A DNA stretch of 64,000 bases from Gemmatimonadaceae bacterium. Lineage in GTDB: Bacteria > Gemmatimonadota > Gemmatimonadetes > Gemmatimonadales > Gemmatimonadaceae. A program made the translations under genes and the position numbers. The stretch spans positions 16,132 to 80,131 of the forward strand of contig JAICLZ010000009.1 of the NCBI GenBank assembly GCA_025929535.1, written 5' to 3'. Under the pieces are notes generated by a model. That model saw only the letters and a list, made by a program, of their open reading frames with translations, was not told the origin of the DNA and made no database searches. Below, piece after piece: positions 16,078-24,904 of the stretch; positions within the stretch are counted from its first letter, which is position 1; every line of letters begins with the position of its first letter.

Positions 16078-18772
16078 CTGGAGCGCGGAGATCCTCGCGC
16101 GGCTCGCGCCGCTCGGGCTGAGCGCCGAACGCGAATGCGAGATCGCGGAGGAGCTGGCGCAGCATCTCGAGGAGCGCTTCGCCGATCTGAGCGCGCACGG
16201 GGCGGGCGAGGCGGACGCGATGCGCGAGGTGCGCGACGAGCTTCGCCACGGCGCGCTCCTCGATGCCCTGGCGCGAACGGAGCGTCGAGCGCCTCGCGAC
16301 GCGAGTCCACCGGGCGCGCCCTCCGCCGGCTCGCGCTTCTCGACGCTTTGGCGGGACGTGCGCTACGGCGCGCGCTCGCTGCGACGTGCGCCCGGCTTCA
16401 CCACCGTCGCGACGATCACCCTCGCCCTCGGCATCGGTGCCACCACCGCGATGTTCAGCGTGCTCGATGCCGTGCTCCTGCGCCCCCTTCCGTTCGCGCA
16501 CCCCGACCAGCTCGTGCGCGTCTTCGCCACGTACGGGTCGACACCGGGCACTCTGCAATCGCTTTCCGTTGCCGACTTTCTCGCACTGCGCGACGACGCA
16601 CGCGCATTCTCGTCCATCGCGTCCTTCCGCGTGCCGAGTGATGGGTTTTCCTACCTTGCCGCGGATCGACCCGAGCGCGTCTACGGCAGCATCGTCAGCG
16701 CAGACTTTTTCTCCACGCTCGGCGTGCAGCCGGCAATCGGCCGCGCCTTTCGATCGGGAGATGACACGCAGGGCGCACCGCCGCTCGTCGTGCTCAGCGA
16801 CGCGTTCTGGCGCCGGCGGCTCGGCAGCGATCGGGCGGTCATCGGGAAGTCGCTGGAGATTCAGGGGCGCCCCACCACCGTCATCGGCGTGATGTCGCCG
16901 AAGGTCTGGTACCCGCGCGGCGATCGCGCGGAGCTCTGGCTCAACGACACCTTTCCGGCGCCGCAACGTCGCGGCCCGTTCGGCCTCGCGGTTCTCGCGC
17001 GCGAGAAGCCTGGCGTCACCGCAGCGCAGCGCCACGCGCTGGTCGCACAGGTCGCGGCAGAGGTGCGCGCGCGTTTTCCGGGAGGTCCCGATCGCTGGAC
17101 GTTCGTGGAGCAGTCGCTGAGCCAGCGCTTCAGCGGTCCGCTGCGTCCTGCTCTGCTGATGCTCATGGGCGCCGTGGTCGTGGTGCTCCTCATCGCGTGC
17201 GTGAACGTGACGAATCTCATGCTCGCGCGCGCCACCAGCCGCGAGGGCGAGCTTGCAGTGCGCACGGCGCTCGGCGCGAGCCGTGCGGTCCTCGTGCGCC
17301 AGCTGCTCATCGAGGGCGCGTTGCTCGCACTTCTGGGAGGCGCGCTCGGCGTGCTCGTGGCGATCTGGGGCGTTCGCGTGCTGACGTCGGTCGCGCCGGA
17401 CAGTCTCTTCGTGCTGCGCGACTTCGACACGGGAGTGGACGCGCGCGTGCTCGCACTCGCCGCGGCCGCGACGCTCGGAAGCGTGCTTCTGTTCGCGCTG
17501 GCGCCCGCCATTCTCGGCGCGTCCGCGCGCGCGATCGGAGTCGTGCGCGAGGCCGTGCGCGGCGGTACCGACGCGCCCTCGCGTCGCCGGCTGCGGAGCG
17601 CGCTGGTCGCCGCCGAGTTCGCGCTTTCGCTCGTTCTGCTCGTTGGCGCGGGGCTGCTCATCCGCAGCCTGTCGAAGCTGCGCGATGTGGACACGGGCGT
17701 ACGTGGCGACGGCGTGGTGACGGCGTCGATCGCGCTGCCGGCCGTTCGCTATGCGGGCACGCCGCAGATCGTCATCTTCCATGATCGACTGCTTGCCGAT
17801 CTGCGCTCGCGCCCGGGCATGGAGAAGGTGAGCGCGAGCGTCGGTCTTCCGCCGGACCTGTTCGGCTCGAGCTCGGATTTCTTCGTGAGCAGCCGGCCGC
17901 CGGCGGACGGCGAGAGCTCGCCGCTGGCCGACGTGCTCGCGGTGGACGGGGACTACTTTGCCGCGCTCGGAGTTCCCCTGCTCAGCGGGCGCATTTTCGA
18001 TGCGCGGGACGACAGCGACGCGCCGAACAGGGTGATCGTGAGTGACGCGCTCGCGCGAAAGTATTTTCCCGGCGCCAATCCCGTGGGCGAGCGCATCAAC
18101 GTGGGCGGACCCGGAGATGGCAACGCGTACACGATCGTCGGCGTCGTGGGCAATGTGCGCTACGATGGCGTGGCACAGGCGCCTTCCGAAGCGATCTATT
18201 TTCCGTTCGTGCAGGGAGGAATGGGCGCGACCCCCAGCTTCTCGGTCGTCGCGCGTACGCGCACGAGCACCGACGATGCCGGACGGCTCGTTCGCGAGGC
18301 GGTGCACCGCATCGATCCCGAGCTCGCCGTCGCGAACATCCGCACGGTGCACGAGCTGGTCGAGGCGAACGTGGCGGCCGACAGGTTCAGAACGACGCTG
18401 CTCGCCGTGTTCGCGGCGCTCGCGTTGGTACTCGCGGCTGTGGGCATCTACGGAGTGATGTCGTACGCGGTCGGCCGCCGCTCGCGGGAGATCGGCATTC
18501 GACTCGCGCTCGGCGCACGTGCCGGCGCGATCCACCGCCTCGTGCTGGGCGAAGGGCTCGTCGTCGCGGGAATCGGGATCGCGCTCGGGCTGCTCGCGAG
18601 CGCGGCGCTCACGCACGCGGTGTCGACACTCCTCTTCGAGGTGAGCGCGACGGACGCGGCGACGTTCATCGCCGTGCCCGCGCTGCTGCTCGCGATCGCG
18701 GCGCTCGCGTGCTTCGTTCCCGCGCGCCGCGCCGCGCGAGTGGATCCGAGCGTCACGATGCGCGCCGACTGA
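16070..18772 (+). CDS. ADOP-type MacB/FtsX-like ABC permease
   Basis: 900-residue membrane protein. A cytoplasmic helical N-terminal domain (about 1-85, with EIAEELAQHLEERFADL) precedes TM1 (GFTTVATITLALGIGATTAMF). A periplasmic MacB-like core domain follows (about 130-345), then FtsX transmembrane segments (MGAVVVVLLIACVNVTNLM), a second periplasmic domain and three final TM helices. The last of these carry the FtsX pattern GRRSREIGIRLALGA. The layout is that of acidobacterial duplicated orphan permeases, which have no adjacent ATPase and unknown substrate. The ATG at 16070 lies inside the end of padR. Its stop is only 6 bp from the convergent ABC ATPase gene. Confidence 0.9.
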   Translation: MPDWSAEILARLAPLGLSAERECEIAEELAQHLEERFADLSAHGAGEADAMREVRDELRHGALLDALARTERRAPRDASPPGAPSAGSRFSTLWRDVRYGARSLRRAPGFTTVATITLALGIGATTAMFSVLDAVLLRPLPFAHPDQLVRVFATYGSTPGTLQSLSVADFLALRDDARAFSSIASFRVPSDGFSYLAADRPERVYGSIVSADFFSTLGVQPAIGRAFRSGDDTQGAPPLVVLSDAFWRRRLGSDRAVIGKSLEIQGRPTTVIGVMSPKVWYPRGDRAELWLNDTFPAPQRRGPFGLAVLAREKPGVTAAQRHALVAQVAAEVRARFPGGPDRWTFVEQSLSQRFSGPLRPALLMLMGAVVVVLLIACVNVTNLMLARATSREGELAVRTALGASRAVLVRQLLIEGALLALLGGALGVLVAIWGVRVLTSVAPDSLFVLRDFDTGVDARVLALAAAATLGSVLLFALAPAILGASARAIGVVREAVRGGTDAPSRRRLRSALVAAEFALSLVLLVGAGLLIRSLSKLRDVDTGVRGDGVVTASIALPAVRYAGTPQIVIFHDRLLADLRSRPGMEKVSASVGLPPDLFGSSSDFFVSSRPPADGESSPLADVLAVDGDYFAALGVPLLSGRIFDARDDSDAPNRVIVSDALARKYFPGANPVGERINVGGPGDGNAYTIVGVVGNVRYDGVAQAPSEAIYFPFVQGGMGATPSFSVVARTRTSTDDAGRLVREAVHRIDPELAVANIRTVHELVEANVAADRFRTTLLAVFAALALVLAAVGIYGVMSYAVGRRSREIGIRLALGARAGAIHRLVLGEGLVVAGIGIALGLLASAALTHAVSTLLFEVSATDAATFIAVPALLLAIAALACFVPARRAARVDPSVTMRAD

Positions 18773-18778
18773 CGCTCG

Positions 18779-20167
18779 TCATCTGCGCCGCAGCGTGTGC
18801 TCCTCGTCCAGCGTCAGCTCGCCCGATGAGTCATCGTACGTGAACAGCTCGGCGTAGCGCCCCCAATCCACGGCGGTCTCGAACTGGCGCCGCGCTTCTT
18901 CGCCGCTGAAGCTGTGCTCCAGCTCGTCGATCACGCGCTCCGCGTCGAGCGTGTGCGTAGGCGCCGTCTCGAGATCGCGCACGATGTGATGGAGCAGAGC
19001 GATGTGGTCCAGCGCCTGCGAGCGGAAGATCGCCTTCTCCTCGTCCAGCTCCGCATCGGCGAAGCGTGCGCCGATGGGCGTGAGCGCGACCTGCCGCTCG
19101 TGCAGCGCGCCGAAGCCGAGCAGGTCGGTGGCCTCGACGATCGCGAGAAGATCGTCCGCGCGCATCTGCAGGTCGCGCGCGAGGTCCTGCACCGCGGCGT
19201 GCCCGCCGATGCCGCCCAGATACTGCACGAGTCCCGTGAGATCGTCGATGCTCACCTCCGGCAGCACCTGGTATCGTCGCGCGCGCGCGCCCGTCGTGCG
19301 CGCCGAGTCCCGCGCCACGGCCGGCCACGTGCGCCCCTGCAGACTCTGCTCGACGATCGCAATCGCGTCATCCTCCGGGTTCGTCATGATTCGGTAGATG
19401 AGCTCCACGAGCCGCGCGCGGGGCGCGCTCTTCTCGCTGCGATCGGATTGCGAGAGTCCCTTGAGCTCGACCCGGATGTGCCCCGGGTTCGCGCCGAACA
19501 CGAGAATGCGATCCGCGAGCGACACCGCCTCGTCGATGTTGTGCGTCACCATCACGACGGCTTTCGTCGGCATCGTCTTCGCGAGCCAGAGATCCCGCAG
19601 CTCGGAGCGAAGATTTTCCGCCGTCAGCACGTCGAGCGCGGAGAACGGTTCATCCATGAACAGCACCTCCGGCTGCACCACCAGGGCGCGCGCGAACCCC
19701 ACGCGCTGCTTCATTCCGCCGGAGAGCTCCTTGGGAAACGCCTCCTCGAATCCATCGAGGCCGATCAGGTCGATGGCCTCGAGCGCGCGACGGCGCCGTT
19801 CGTCGTCGGACACGTCCATCGCGAGCAGCCCGAGCTCCACGTTCTGCAGCACGTCGAGCCAGGGAAACAGCGCGAAGCTCTGAAAGACGATCGCCACGCT
19901 GGGATTCGGCCCCTCGAGGGGCGAGCCGTGTACGAGCACCTCGCCGCTCGATGGCTCCATGAGCCCCGCGAGAATGCGCAGCAGCGTCGACTTGCCGGAG
20001 CCCGACGGCCCGAGCAGCGCAACGAACTCACCCTCGTTGAGTTGCACGGACACGTGCTCGAGCACCGGCCGCCGGTCGTCTCCGAAGTACTTCAGCACAT
20101 CGCGCGCGGCGAGCAGCGCGGCGGCCGCCGTGCCGGGGGTCGCGATGATCGTGTCCGTTCCCGTCAT
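18779..20167 (-). CDS. ABC importer ATPase (nitrate/sulfonate/taurine type) with C-terminal AAA-associated domain
   Basis: 462-residue cytoplasmic ATPase. Walker A GPSGSGKST is at 53-61, the signature is LSGGMKQRVGFARAL, Walker B is VLFMDEPFSALD, and the H-loop is VMVTHNID. These are closest to the SsuB/TauB/NrtD group. About 190 residues beyond the ATPase form a helical region resembling the AAA-associated C-terminal domain seen in some of these importers (for example DLTGLVQYLGGIGGHAAVQDLA), perhaps regulatory. It lies 24 bp downstream of the permease gene on the same strand. No substrate-binding protein is nearby. Confidence 0.88.
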   Translation of the reverse strand: MTGTDTIIATPGTAAAALLAARDVLKYFGDDRRPVLEHVSVQLNEGEFVALLGPSGSGKSTLLRILAGLMEPSSGEVLVHGSPLEGPNPSVAIVFQSFALFPWLDVLQNVELGLLAMDVSDDERRRRALEAIDLIGLDGFEEAFPKELSGGMKQRVGFARALVVQPEVLFMDEPFSALDVLTAENLRSELRDLWLAKTMPTKAVVMVTHNIDEAVSLADRILVFGANPGHIRVELKGLSQSDRSEKSAPRARLVELIYRIMTNPEDDAIAIVEQSLQGRTWPAVARDSARTTGARARRYQVLPEVSIDDLTGLVQYLGGIGGHAAVQDLARDLQMRADDLLAIVEATDLLGFGALHERQVALTPIGARFADAELDEEKAIFRSQALDHIALLHHIVRDLETAPTHTLDAERVIDELEHSFSGEEARRQFETAVDWGRYAELFTYDDSSGELTLDEEHTLRRR

Positions 20168-20191
20168 GCGCCTGTGCTCATGTGTGCATCA

Positions 20192-21952
20192 TCAGCCGAG
20201 ACGATACCGCGCTTCGGCGAGCGCGTAGAGGCGCCGCCAACCGAGCCGGTTGCTCGCGATCACGATTGCTGCCATCACGAGCGTTCCGGCGAGAAGCAGG
20301 CGAAAATCGCTCCGCTCCGCGGCTTGCGCGATCAGTGAGCCGAGCCCGATCGTGCTCTCCTTTCGCCCCGCGAAGGTGACGTACTCGGAAACGACGCTCG
20401 CATTCCAGGCGCCGCCGGTCGCCGTGATCATCCCCGTCACGAGATACGGAAAGATCGCGGGAAGGATGAGCGTCTTCCACCGTCGCCACCCGGTGATGCG
20501 ATACGTGGCCGCGACCTCGCGGAGATCCGCCGGGATCGCCATCGCGCCCGCGATCACGTTGAACAGCAGATACCATTGCGTGCCGAGCAGCATCAGGGCG
20601 ACGGCGGCGATGTTGAGCCCGCCAGGAAGTGAGAGCAGCGCGAGAAGGAGCACGGGGAACACGGCCGTGGCGGGAACGGACGCGGTGATCTGCACCAGCG
20701 GCTGGGCGCGTCTCGCCCAACGCGGATTCGTTCCGATGGCCACTCCGACCGGAATCGTCCATGCCGCCGCGAGCACGAGCGCGATGGTCGTCCGCAAAAA
20801 GGTCGCGGCGGCGCTCACGACCACCAACTGCCAATCGCTCCGCGCCATCCCTGCGAGCGCGCCGATCGTAGCGATGGCGCCCCAGATCACCAGCACAAGC
20901 ACGGCCACCGCGGGCACCCAGACCGTGAGCCGCGTGCGCAGATCGTGTCGTTTCGGACTCGTGCGAGGCTCCGTTCGTGCGGCCGATCCCAGTTTTCGAT
21001 CGAGCGCGCGCGCGAGTGGCCGTGTCACGCGCGAGCTCACCCACTCCAGCATCGCGGACCCGCGCAGTGCGTCGAGCAGGCGAGATTCGGGCGCGTCGCC
21101 GCCCGACTGCTCGATCTTGAACCGATCGGACCAGGCGACGAGCGGACGCCAGATCAGCTGGTCGAGCATCACGATCACGAAGACCAGCGTGCCGAGGCCG
21201 AGCGCGAGGGCATGCGTGTCGCCCGCATCTGCGGCCGCTGCGAGATAGGAGCCGAGCCCGGGGAGACGCAGATTGCTCGATCCGAGCGTGAATTGCTCCG
21301 ACGCCATCAGAAAGAACCAGCCCCCAGCCCAGCTCATCATGCTGTTCGCGATCAGCGAGATCGCACCGAACGGCAGCTCGAGGCGCGTGAATCGCCGCCA
21401 GAATCCGAGTCGGTACACGGCGGCGGCTTCGCTCAGCTCGCGGGGCATCGTGAGCAGCGATTGATGAAAGCTGAAGGCGAGATTCCACGCCTGGCTCGTA
21501 AAGATGAGGATGATGGCCGCGATCTCGAGCCCGAGCGTGCGCCCGGGAAACAATGCGGCGAGTCCGAGCACGACGCCGGGCATGAAGGAGAGAATCGGCA
21601 CGCTCTGCAGAATGTCGAGCAGCGGCATCATCAGGCGTTCGGCCGCGCGACTCCCCGCGGCGATGCGCGCGTACGCGATGCCGAAGGCGAGCGAGAGCAG
21701 GTACGCGATCGCCATGCGGAGCGTGGAGAGCCCCGCATAGGACGGCAGCTGACGCGCCGCGAGACTCACGCGCACGTTCGGCGACAGCGGCGCACGCCAC
21801 TCGGCGGCCGCGCGCATGATCCCGTACGCGACCGCGGCGAGGACGCACAACATCAGGGCATCGATCCATCGCGGCGTCGGCGGTGACCTTGGCGGCTCGC
21901 TCGGCTCGCCGCCGGTGCTCGGCGCCCGCACGGGAATGATCGGCTGTGCCAT
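20192..21952 (-). CDS. ABC importer permease with two fused BPD transmembrane units
   Basis: About 586 residues containing two binding-protein-dependent permease domains in tandem. Each has an EAA-type loop contacting the ATPase: LSEAAAVYRLGFWRRFTRLELP near residue 200 and LREVAATYRITGWRRWKTLILP in the second half. In a standard importer these would be two chains of a dimer. The start MAQPIIPV at 21952 was chosen because upstream in-frame codons encode no hydrophobic or conserved sequence. It forms an operon with the downstream ATPase. Substrate is unknown; nitrate, sulfonate or taurine-like compounds are suggested by the ATPase family. Confidence 0.85.
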   Translation of the reverse strand: MAQPIIPVRAPSTGGEPSEPPRSPPTPRWIDALMLCVLAAVAYGIMRAAAEWRAPLSPNVRVSLAARQLPSYAGLSTLRMAIAYLLSLAFGIAYARIAAGSRAAERLMMPLLDILQSVPILSFMPGVVLGLAALFPGRTLGLEIAAIILIFTSQAWNLAFSFHQSLLTMPRELSEAAAVYRLGFWRRFTRLELPFGAISLIANSMMSWAGGWFFLMASEQFTLGSSNLRLPGLGSYLAAAADAGDTHALALGLGTLVFVIVMLDQLIWRPLVAWSDRFKIEQSGGDAPESRLLDALRGSAMLEWVSSRVTRPLARALDRKLGSAARTEPRTSPKRHDLRTRLTVWVPAVAVLVLVIWGAIATIGALAGMARSDWQLVVVSAAATFLRTTIALVLAAAWTIPVGVAIGTNPRWARRAQPLVQITASVPATAVFPVLLLALLSLPGGLNIAAVALMLLGTQWYLLFNVIAGAMAIPADLREVAATYRITGWRRWKTLILPAIFPYLVTGMITATGGAWNASVVSEYVTFAGRKESTIGLGSLIAQAAERSDFRLLLAGTLVMAAIVIASNRLGWRRLYALAEARYRLG

Positions 21953-22139
21953 GCGGCGAGCGTGGAGTGGGAACGGAACGGAGGGGGCGTACACGACCAG
22001 CCGTTGCACGCGCGATGCCTAAGCTAGCATCGCACCGGAAGCCGGCAGGGTGGAAGTGCCTCGCGGAGCGCGATTTGGGTGACGCACGGGACGGCCGCTC
22101 CCGGTTACCCTGCGCTCGCTCAGGCGTCGTCTGGGGGTA

Positions 22140-22161
22140 GCCCGGCGGCGCGCTCCCGGGC
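22140..22161 (+). other. Short G+C hairpin upstream of the LysM gene
   Basis: GCCCGG (22140-22145) can pair with CCGGGC (22156-22161). It lies in the 195-bp gap between the divergent permease and LysM genes. There is no T-run, and the region does not match a riboswitch I know, so its role is open. Confidence 0.3.
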
Positions 22162-22204
22162 GCCCAGCGGGTCTCTTCCCTTGTGAACACAGGACTGTCT
22201 ACAC

Positions 22205-23377
22205 ATGCGCAACGTACCGTTCCGTCGCGGCGGTCTGCCCGCAGCGCTGCTCGTCGCGGCGCTCGCCTCCGCGCCGCTCGCCGCGCAGGACTCTACGCAA
22301 AGCCAGCCAGCGCCGGGCGGGACGCACACGGTGAAGAAGGGTGACACGCTCTGGGACATCGCCCACCAGTATCTCAACGACCCGTTCCTGTGGCCGGAGA
22401 TCTATCGCATCAACACGGACGTGGTGGAGGATCCGCACTGGATCTATCCGAACGAAGTCCTGAAGCTGCCCGCGAACATGGTCGCGACCACACCCAACGG
22501 CACGGAGGTGACCACGGTCGTCGATGATCGCATGTCGCCCATGCCCACCACGTCGCTCGTCGAGGCACCGCGAGCCACGGGATCCACGGTGTTCTCGCTC
22601 TCCGCGTCGCGACGCGTCGCGACGGTCTCGCGCTTCGGTGCCTCCGCGACGGCGTTTCCGCATCCGGCTGTGCGCGTGGGCGAGACGTTTGCCGCGCCGT
22701 GGCTCGATCGCCCAAACGGGCCGAGTCAGCAGGGCACGATCGTCGGCAGCGCGGAGCTCTCCGGCATCGCCACGACCACGCCACGATCGCGCATGCTGAA
22801 CGAGGAGCGCGCGTACATCACGCTCCCGAAGGACATCGTCCCCGCTCGCGGCGACCGCTATCTCGCCTTCACACCAGGACCGGTGCTCGAGGACGGATCG
22901 CAGATGATGGAGCCCACCGGCGTGGTCGAGGTGGAGCGCGCGGAGAATGGTGATGCGTCCACGGTCCGCATCATCACGCAATACGGCAACGTCGAGGCAG
23001 GGCAGGGGATCATTCCGCTCGATCGCTTCACGCTCGGCAACGACGCGCGCCCCTCGCCACTCATGCTGGGCACGGAAGGCAAGGTCGTCTTCATCTCGGA
23101 TCATTCGGTGCTCCCATCGATGCAGACGTACGTCGTCATCGATGTCACGGCCAAGGATGGCGCAAAGGTCGGCGATCAGTACACGCTCTACGTGCCGCGC
23201 CGGTCGGTGCTCGTGAAAGGACGCGGCGATCAGATGGCAACCGTTCCCGAAGAGCGCGTGGCGCTCGGGCAGGTCGTGAAGGTCACCGATCGCGGAACCA
23301 CCCTCATGCTCGTCGACCAGCAGAATCCATCGGTGAAGCTGGGCACCAAGGCACGGTTGACGGCGCGCATGCCCTGA
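22205..23377 (+). CDS. Secreted LysM-domain protein
   Basis: 390-residue exported protein. The signal peptide (about 1-27) ends in ALASAPLAAQ. A LysM peptidoglycan-binding domain spans about 38-90, starting THTVKKGDTLWDIAHQYL and ending in IYPNEVLKLP. The insert FLWPEIYRIN is typical of the LysM proteins that are often called 'LysM peptidoglycan-binding domain-containing'. The remaining 300 residues are beta-rich without a recognisable catalytic motif. It probably attaches to or monitors cell-wall peptidoglycan. It is monocistronic, followed by a terminator-like hairpin. Confidence 0.82.
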   Translation: MRNVPFRRGGLPAALLVAALASAPLAAQDSTQSQPAPGGTHTVKKGDTLWDIAHQYLNDPFLWPEIYRINTDVVEDPHWIYPNEVLKLPANMVATTPNGTEVTTVVDDRMSPMPTTSLVEAPRATGSTVFSLSASRRVATVSRFGASATAFPHPAVRVGETFAAPWLDRPNGPSQQGTIVGSAELSGIATTTPRSRMLNEERAYITLPKDIVPARGDRYLAFTPGPVLEDGSQMMEPTGVVEVERAENGDASTVRIITQYGNVEAGQGIIPLDRFTLGNDARPSPLMLGTEGKVVFISDHSVLPSMQTYVVIDVTAKDGAKVGDQYTLYVPRRSVLVKGRGDQMATVPEERVALGQVVKVTDRGTTLMLVDQQNPSVKLGTKARLTARMP

Positions 23378-23412
23378 GCATTTGGTGCGCTCGCGCACGA
23401 AACGCAGGATCG

Positions 23413-23443
23413 AACGGGGCTGCGCACGGGCGCGGCCCCGTTT
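23413..23443 (+). terminator. Terminator-like hairpin after the LysM gene
   Basis: AACGGGGC (23413-23420) pairs with GCCCCGTT (23435-23442) around a 14-base loop. Only a short TTT forms the tail and it overlaps the stem, so termination may be partial. Confidence 0.5.
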
Positions 23444-23489
23444 CGCATCCCTCACGCCATCTTCGTTCCTCGCTTAGATTTGCGGCTGC

Positions 23490-24296
23490 ATGCTCGTCAT
23501 CGCTCACGCCATAGCCATCACCTGCTACCTGCTGGCCGCGGGACTCGCGGCTACACCGTTCGCGCGCCCCATTGCGGCGCCCGTGCGCGGCGTGATTGCG
23601 CTGCTGTCCGCCAGTGTCGCCGTTCACCTCGCGGCACTGCTCGCTTATACGTGGCAGTTCGGCGAGCCGCCGCTCACGGGACTCGGACCGGCACTCTCGA
23701 GCGCCGCGTTTCTCGTGGCCGTCACACTCCTGGCGGTCGAGGCGCTCGCGCGCGAGGTGAGTCTCACGCTCGTGACCGCGCCGCTCGCCGCGCTGGTCAC
23801 GGTGGGCGCGCTCGCATCCACGCTGTCGCCGGGCCCCGCCGCCGCGAGTGCCGGGGCGCTCTGGCTGCACCTGCACATCGCGCTCAGCCTTCTCGGCTTC
23901 GCCGCCTTCGCGACGGCTGCCGCGTCCGGCGCGATGTATCTGCTCGAGCGGCGCGAGCTCAAGTCGCGCCGGTTCGGCGCGATCTTTCGTTTCTTCCCGC
24001 CCCTCGAGACGCTCGATCGTGTGAACCATCTCGCGATCGTGTGCGGATGGATCGCGCTCACACTCGGCACCGCACTCGCGGTCGGATACTCGCTCGTCTA
24101 CGCCGACGCCGATCAGCTGAAGGTCATCTGGGGCGTCACCGCGTGGCTCGCGATCACCGCTCTCACCGTGGGACGCGTGGTCGCGGGCTGGCAGGCGGCG
24201 CGGGCGGCCATCTGGTCGAGCGCGTTCTTCGTGGCGGTGATCACGCTCTACGTCGCCTTTCGCGCCATCGGTCCCCGCTCCGGAGAGTTCCTGTGA
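23490..24296 (+). CDS. HemX/CcsA-like cytochrome c assembly family membrane protein
   Basis: 268 residues with about eight hydrophobic segments and the core of the cytochrome c assembly family: LHLHIALSLLGFAAFATAAASG, then MYLLERRELKSRRFG and LDRVNHLAIVCGWIALTLGT. The conserved histidines in the first and third of these regions would ligate haem. The tryptophan-rich WWD loop of true CcsA/CcmC is not seen, so this fits the HemX-like proteins encoded beside hemA, which modulate glutamyl-tRNA reductase or haem handling. Its stop overlaps the next gene (GTGA junction). Confidence 0.78.
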   Translation: MLVIAHAIAITCYLLAAGLAATPFARPIAAPVRGVIALLSASVAVHLAALLAYTWQFGEPPLTGLGPALSSAAFLVAVTLLAVEALAREVSLTLVTAPLAALVTVGALASTLSPGPAAASAGALWLHLHIALSLLGFAAFATAAASGAMYLLERRELKSRRFGAIFRFFPPLETLDRVNHLAIVCGWIALTLGTALAVGYSLVYADADQLKVIWGVTAWLAITALTVGRVVAGWQAARAAIWSSAFFVAVITLYVAFRAIGPRSGEFL

Positions 24297-24904
24297 GCGA
24301 GCTTCCCATCATGCTGCACGGCGAAGCGATCGAGGCGCTCATCGTGGGCGGCGGCTCCGTCGCGGCACGCAAGGCGCGCGCGCTCCTCATTGCGGGTGCG
24401 CGCGTTCGCGTGGTTGCGCTCGAGATCGGAGCGGACTTGCGCGCGCTCGCGGACGCGCATCAGAAGCTGCACCTCGAGGAGCGCCCGTACGCGCCCAACG
24501 ACATCGGGAACGCGCAGCTGGTGCTTGCGTCGACGAACGACCGCGCCCTCAACCGGCAGGTAGCGGATGATGCCCACGCGGCGCACCGGCTCGTGAACGT
24601 CGCGGATGATCCGGCGCGCGGAAACTGCCGCACGACGGCCACGCATCGGGCGGGCGACCTCGTGATCGGAATCACCGCCGGTGGCGTTCCGAGTGCTGCG
24701 GTACGCATTCGCGATTCGCTCGCGGCGCGATTCGATGACCGGTACGCCGATGCGGTAGCGACGCTCGCGACGCTCCGCCGCCGGCTCCTGGACTCCGGCG
24801 CCGCCGAGGAGTGGACCCGCGCCTCGGAGGCGCTCCTCGACGAAGGCTTCTGCGAGCGTGTGGAGCGCGGAACGATCGAGAGCGAGGCTGCGCGATGGGG
24901 CTGA
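24293..24904 (+). CDS. Precorrin-2 dehydrogenase / sirohydrochlorin ferrochelatase-like protein (CysG N-terminal type)
   Basis: 203 residues. The NAD-binding Rossmann start ALIVGGGSVAARKARALL, the LVLASTNDRALNRQVADDA segment and VNVADDPARGNC match the N-terminal half of CysG and Met8p, which oxidise precorrin-2 to sirohydrochlorin. The methyltransferase half of CysG is absent, as in stand-alone versions. The GTG start overlaps the HemX-like stop and is preceded by GGAGAG. It overlaps hemA by 10 bp, tying sirohaem formation to tetrapyrrole supply. Confidence 0.88.
   Translation: MSELPIMLHGEAIEALIVGGGSVAARKARALLIAGARVRVVALEIGADLRALADAHQKLHLEERPYAPNDIGNAQLVLASTNDRALNRQVADDAHAAHRLVNVADDPARGNCRTTATHRAGDLVIGITAGGVPSAAVRIRDSLAARFDDRYADAVATLATLRRRLLDSGAAEEWTRASEALLDEGFCERVERGTIESEAARWG

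Noticed and set aside
15980..18616. Minus-strand open frame opposite the ADOP permease
   Set aside because: Arg/His/Ala-rich translation without motifs, and the plus strand has clear FtsX/MacB motifs.
22080..22165. Possible c-di-AMP (ydaO-type) riboswitch before the LysM gene
   Set aside because: LysM genes can carry such switches, but the conserved ydaO core does not fit this leader; only a small G+C hairpin is visible.
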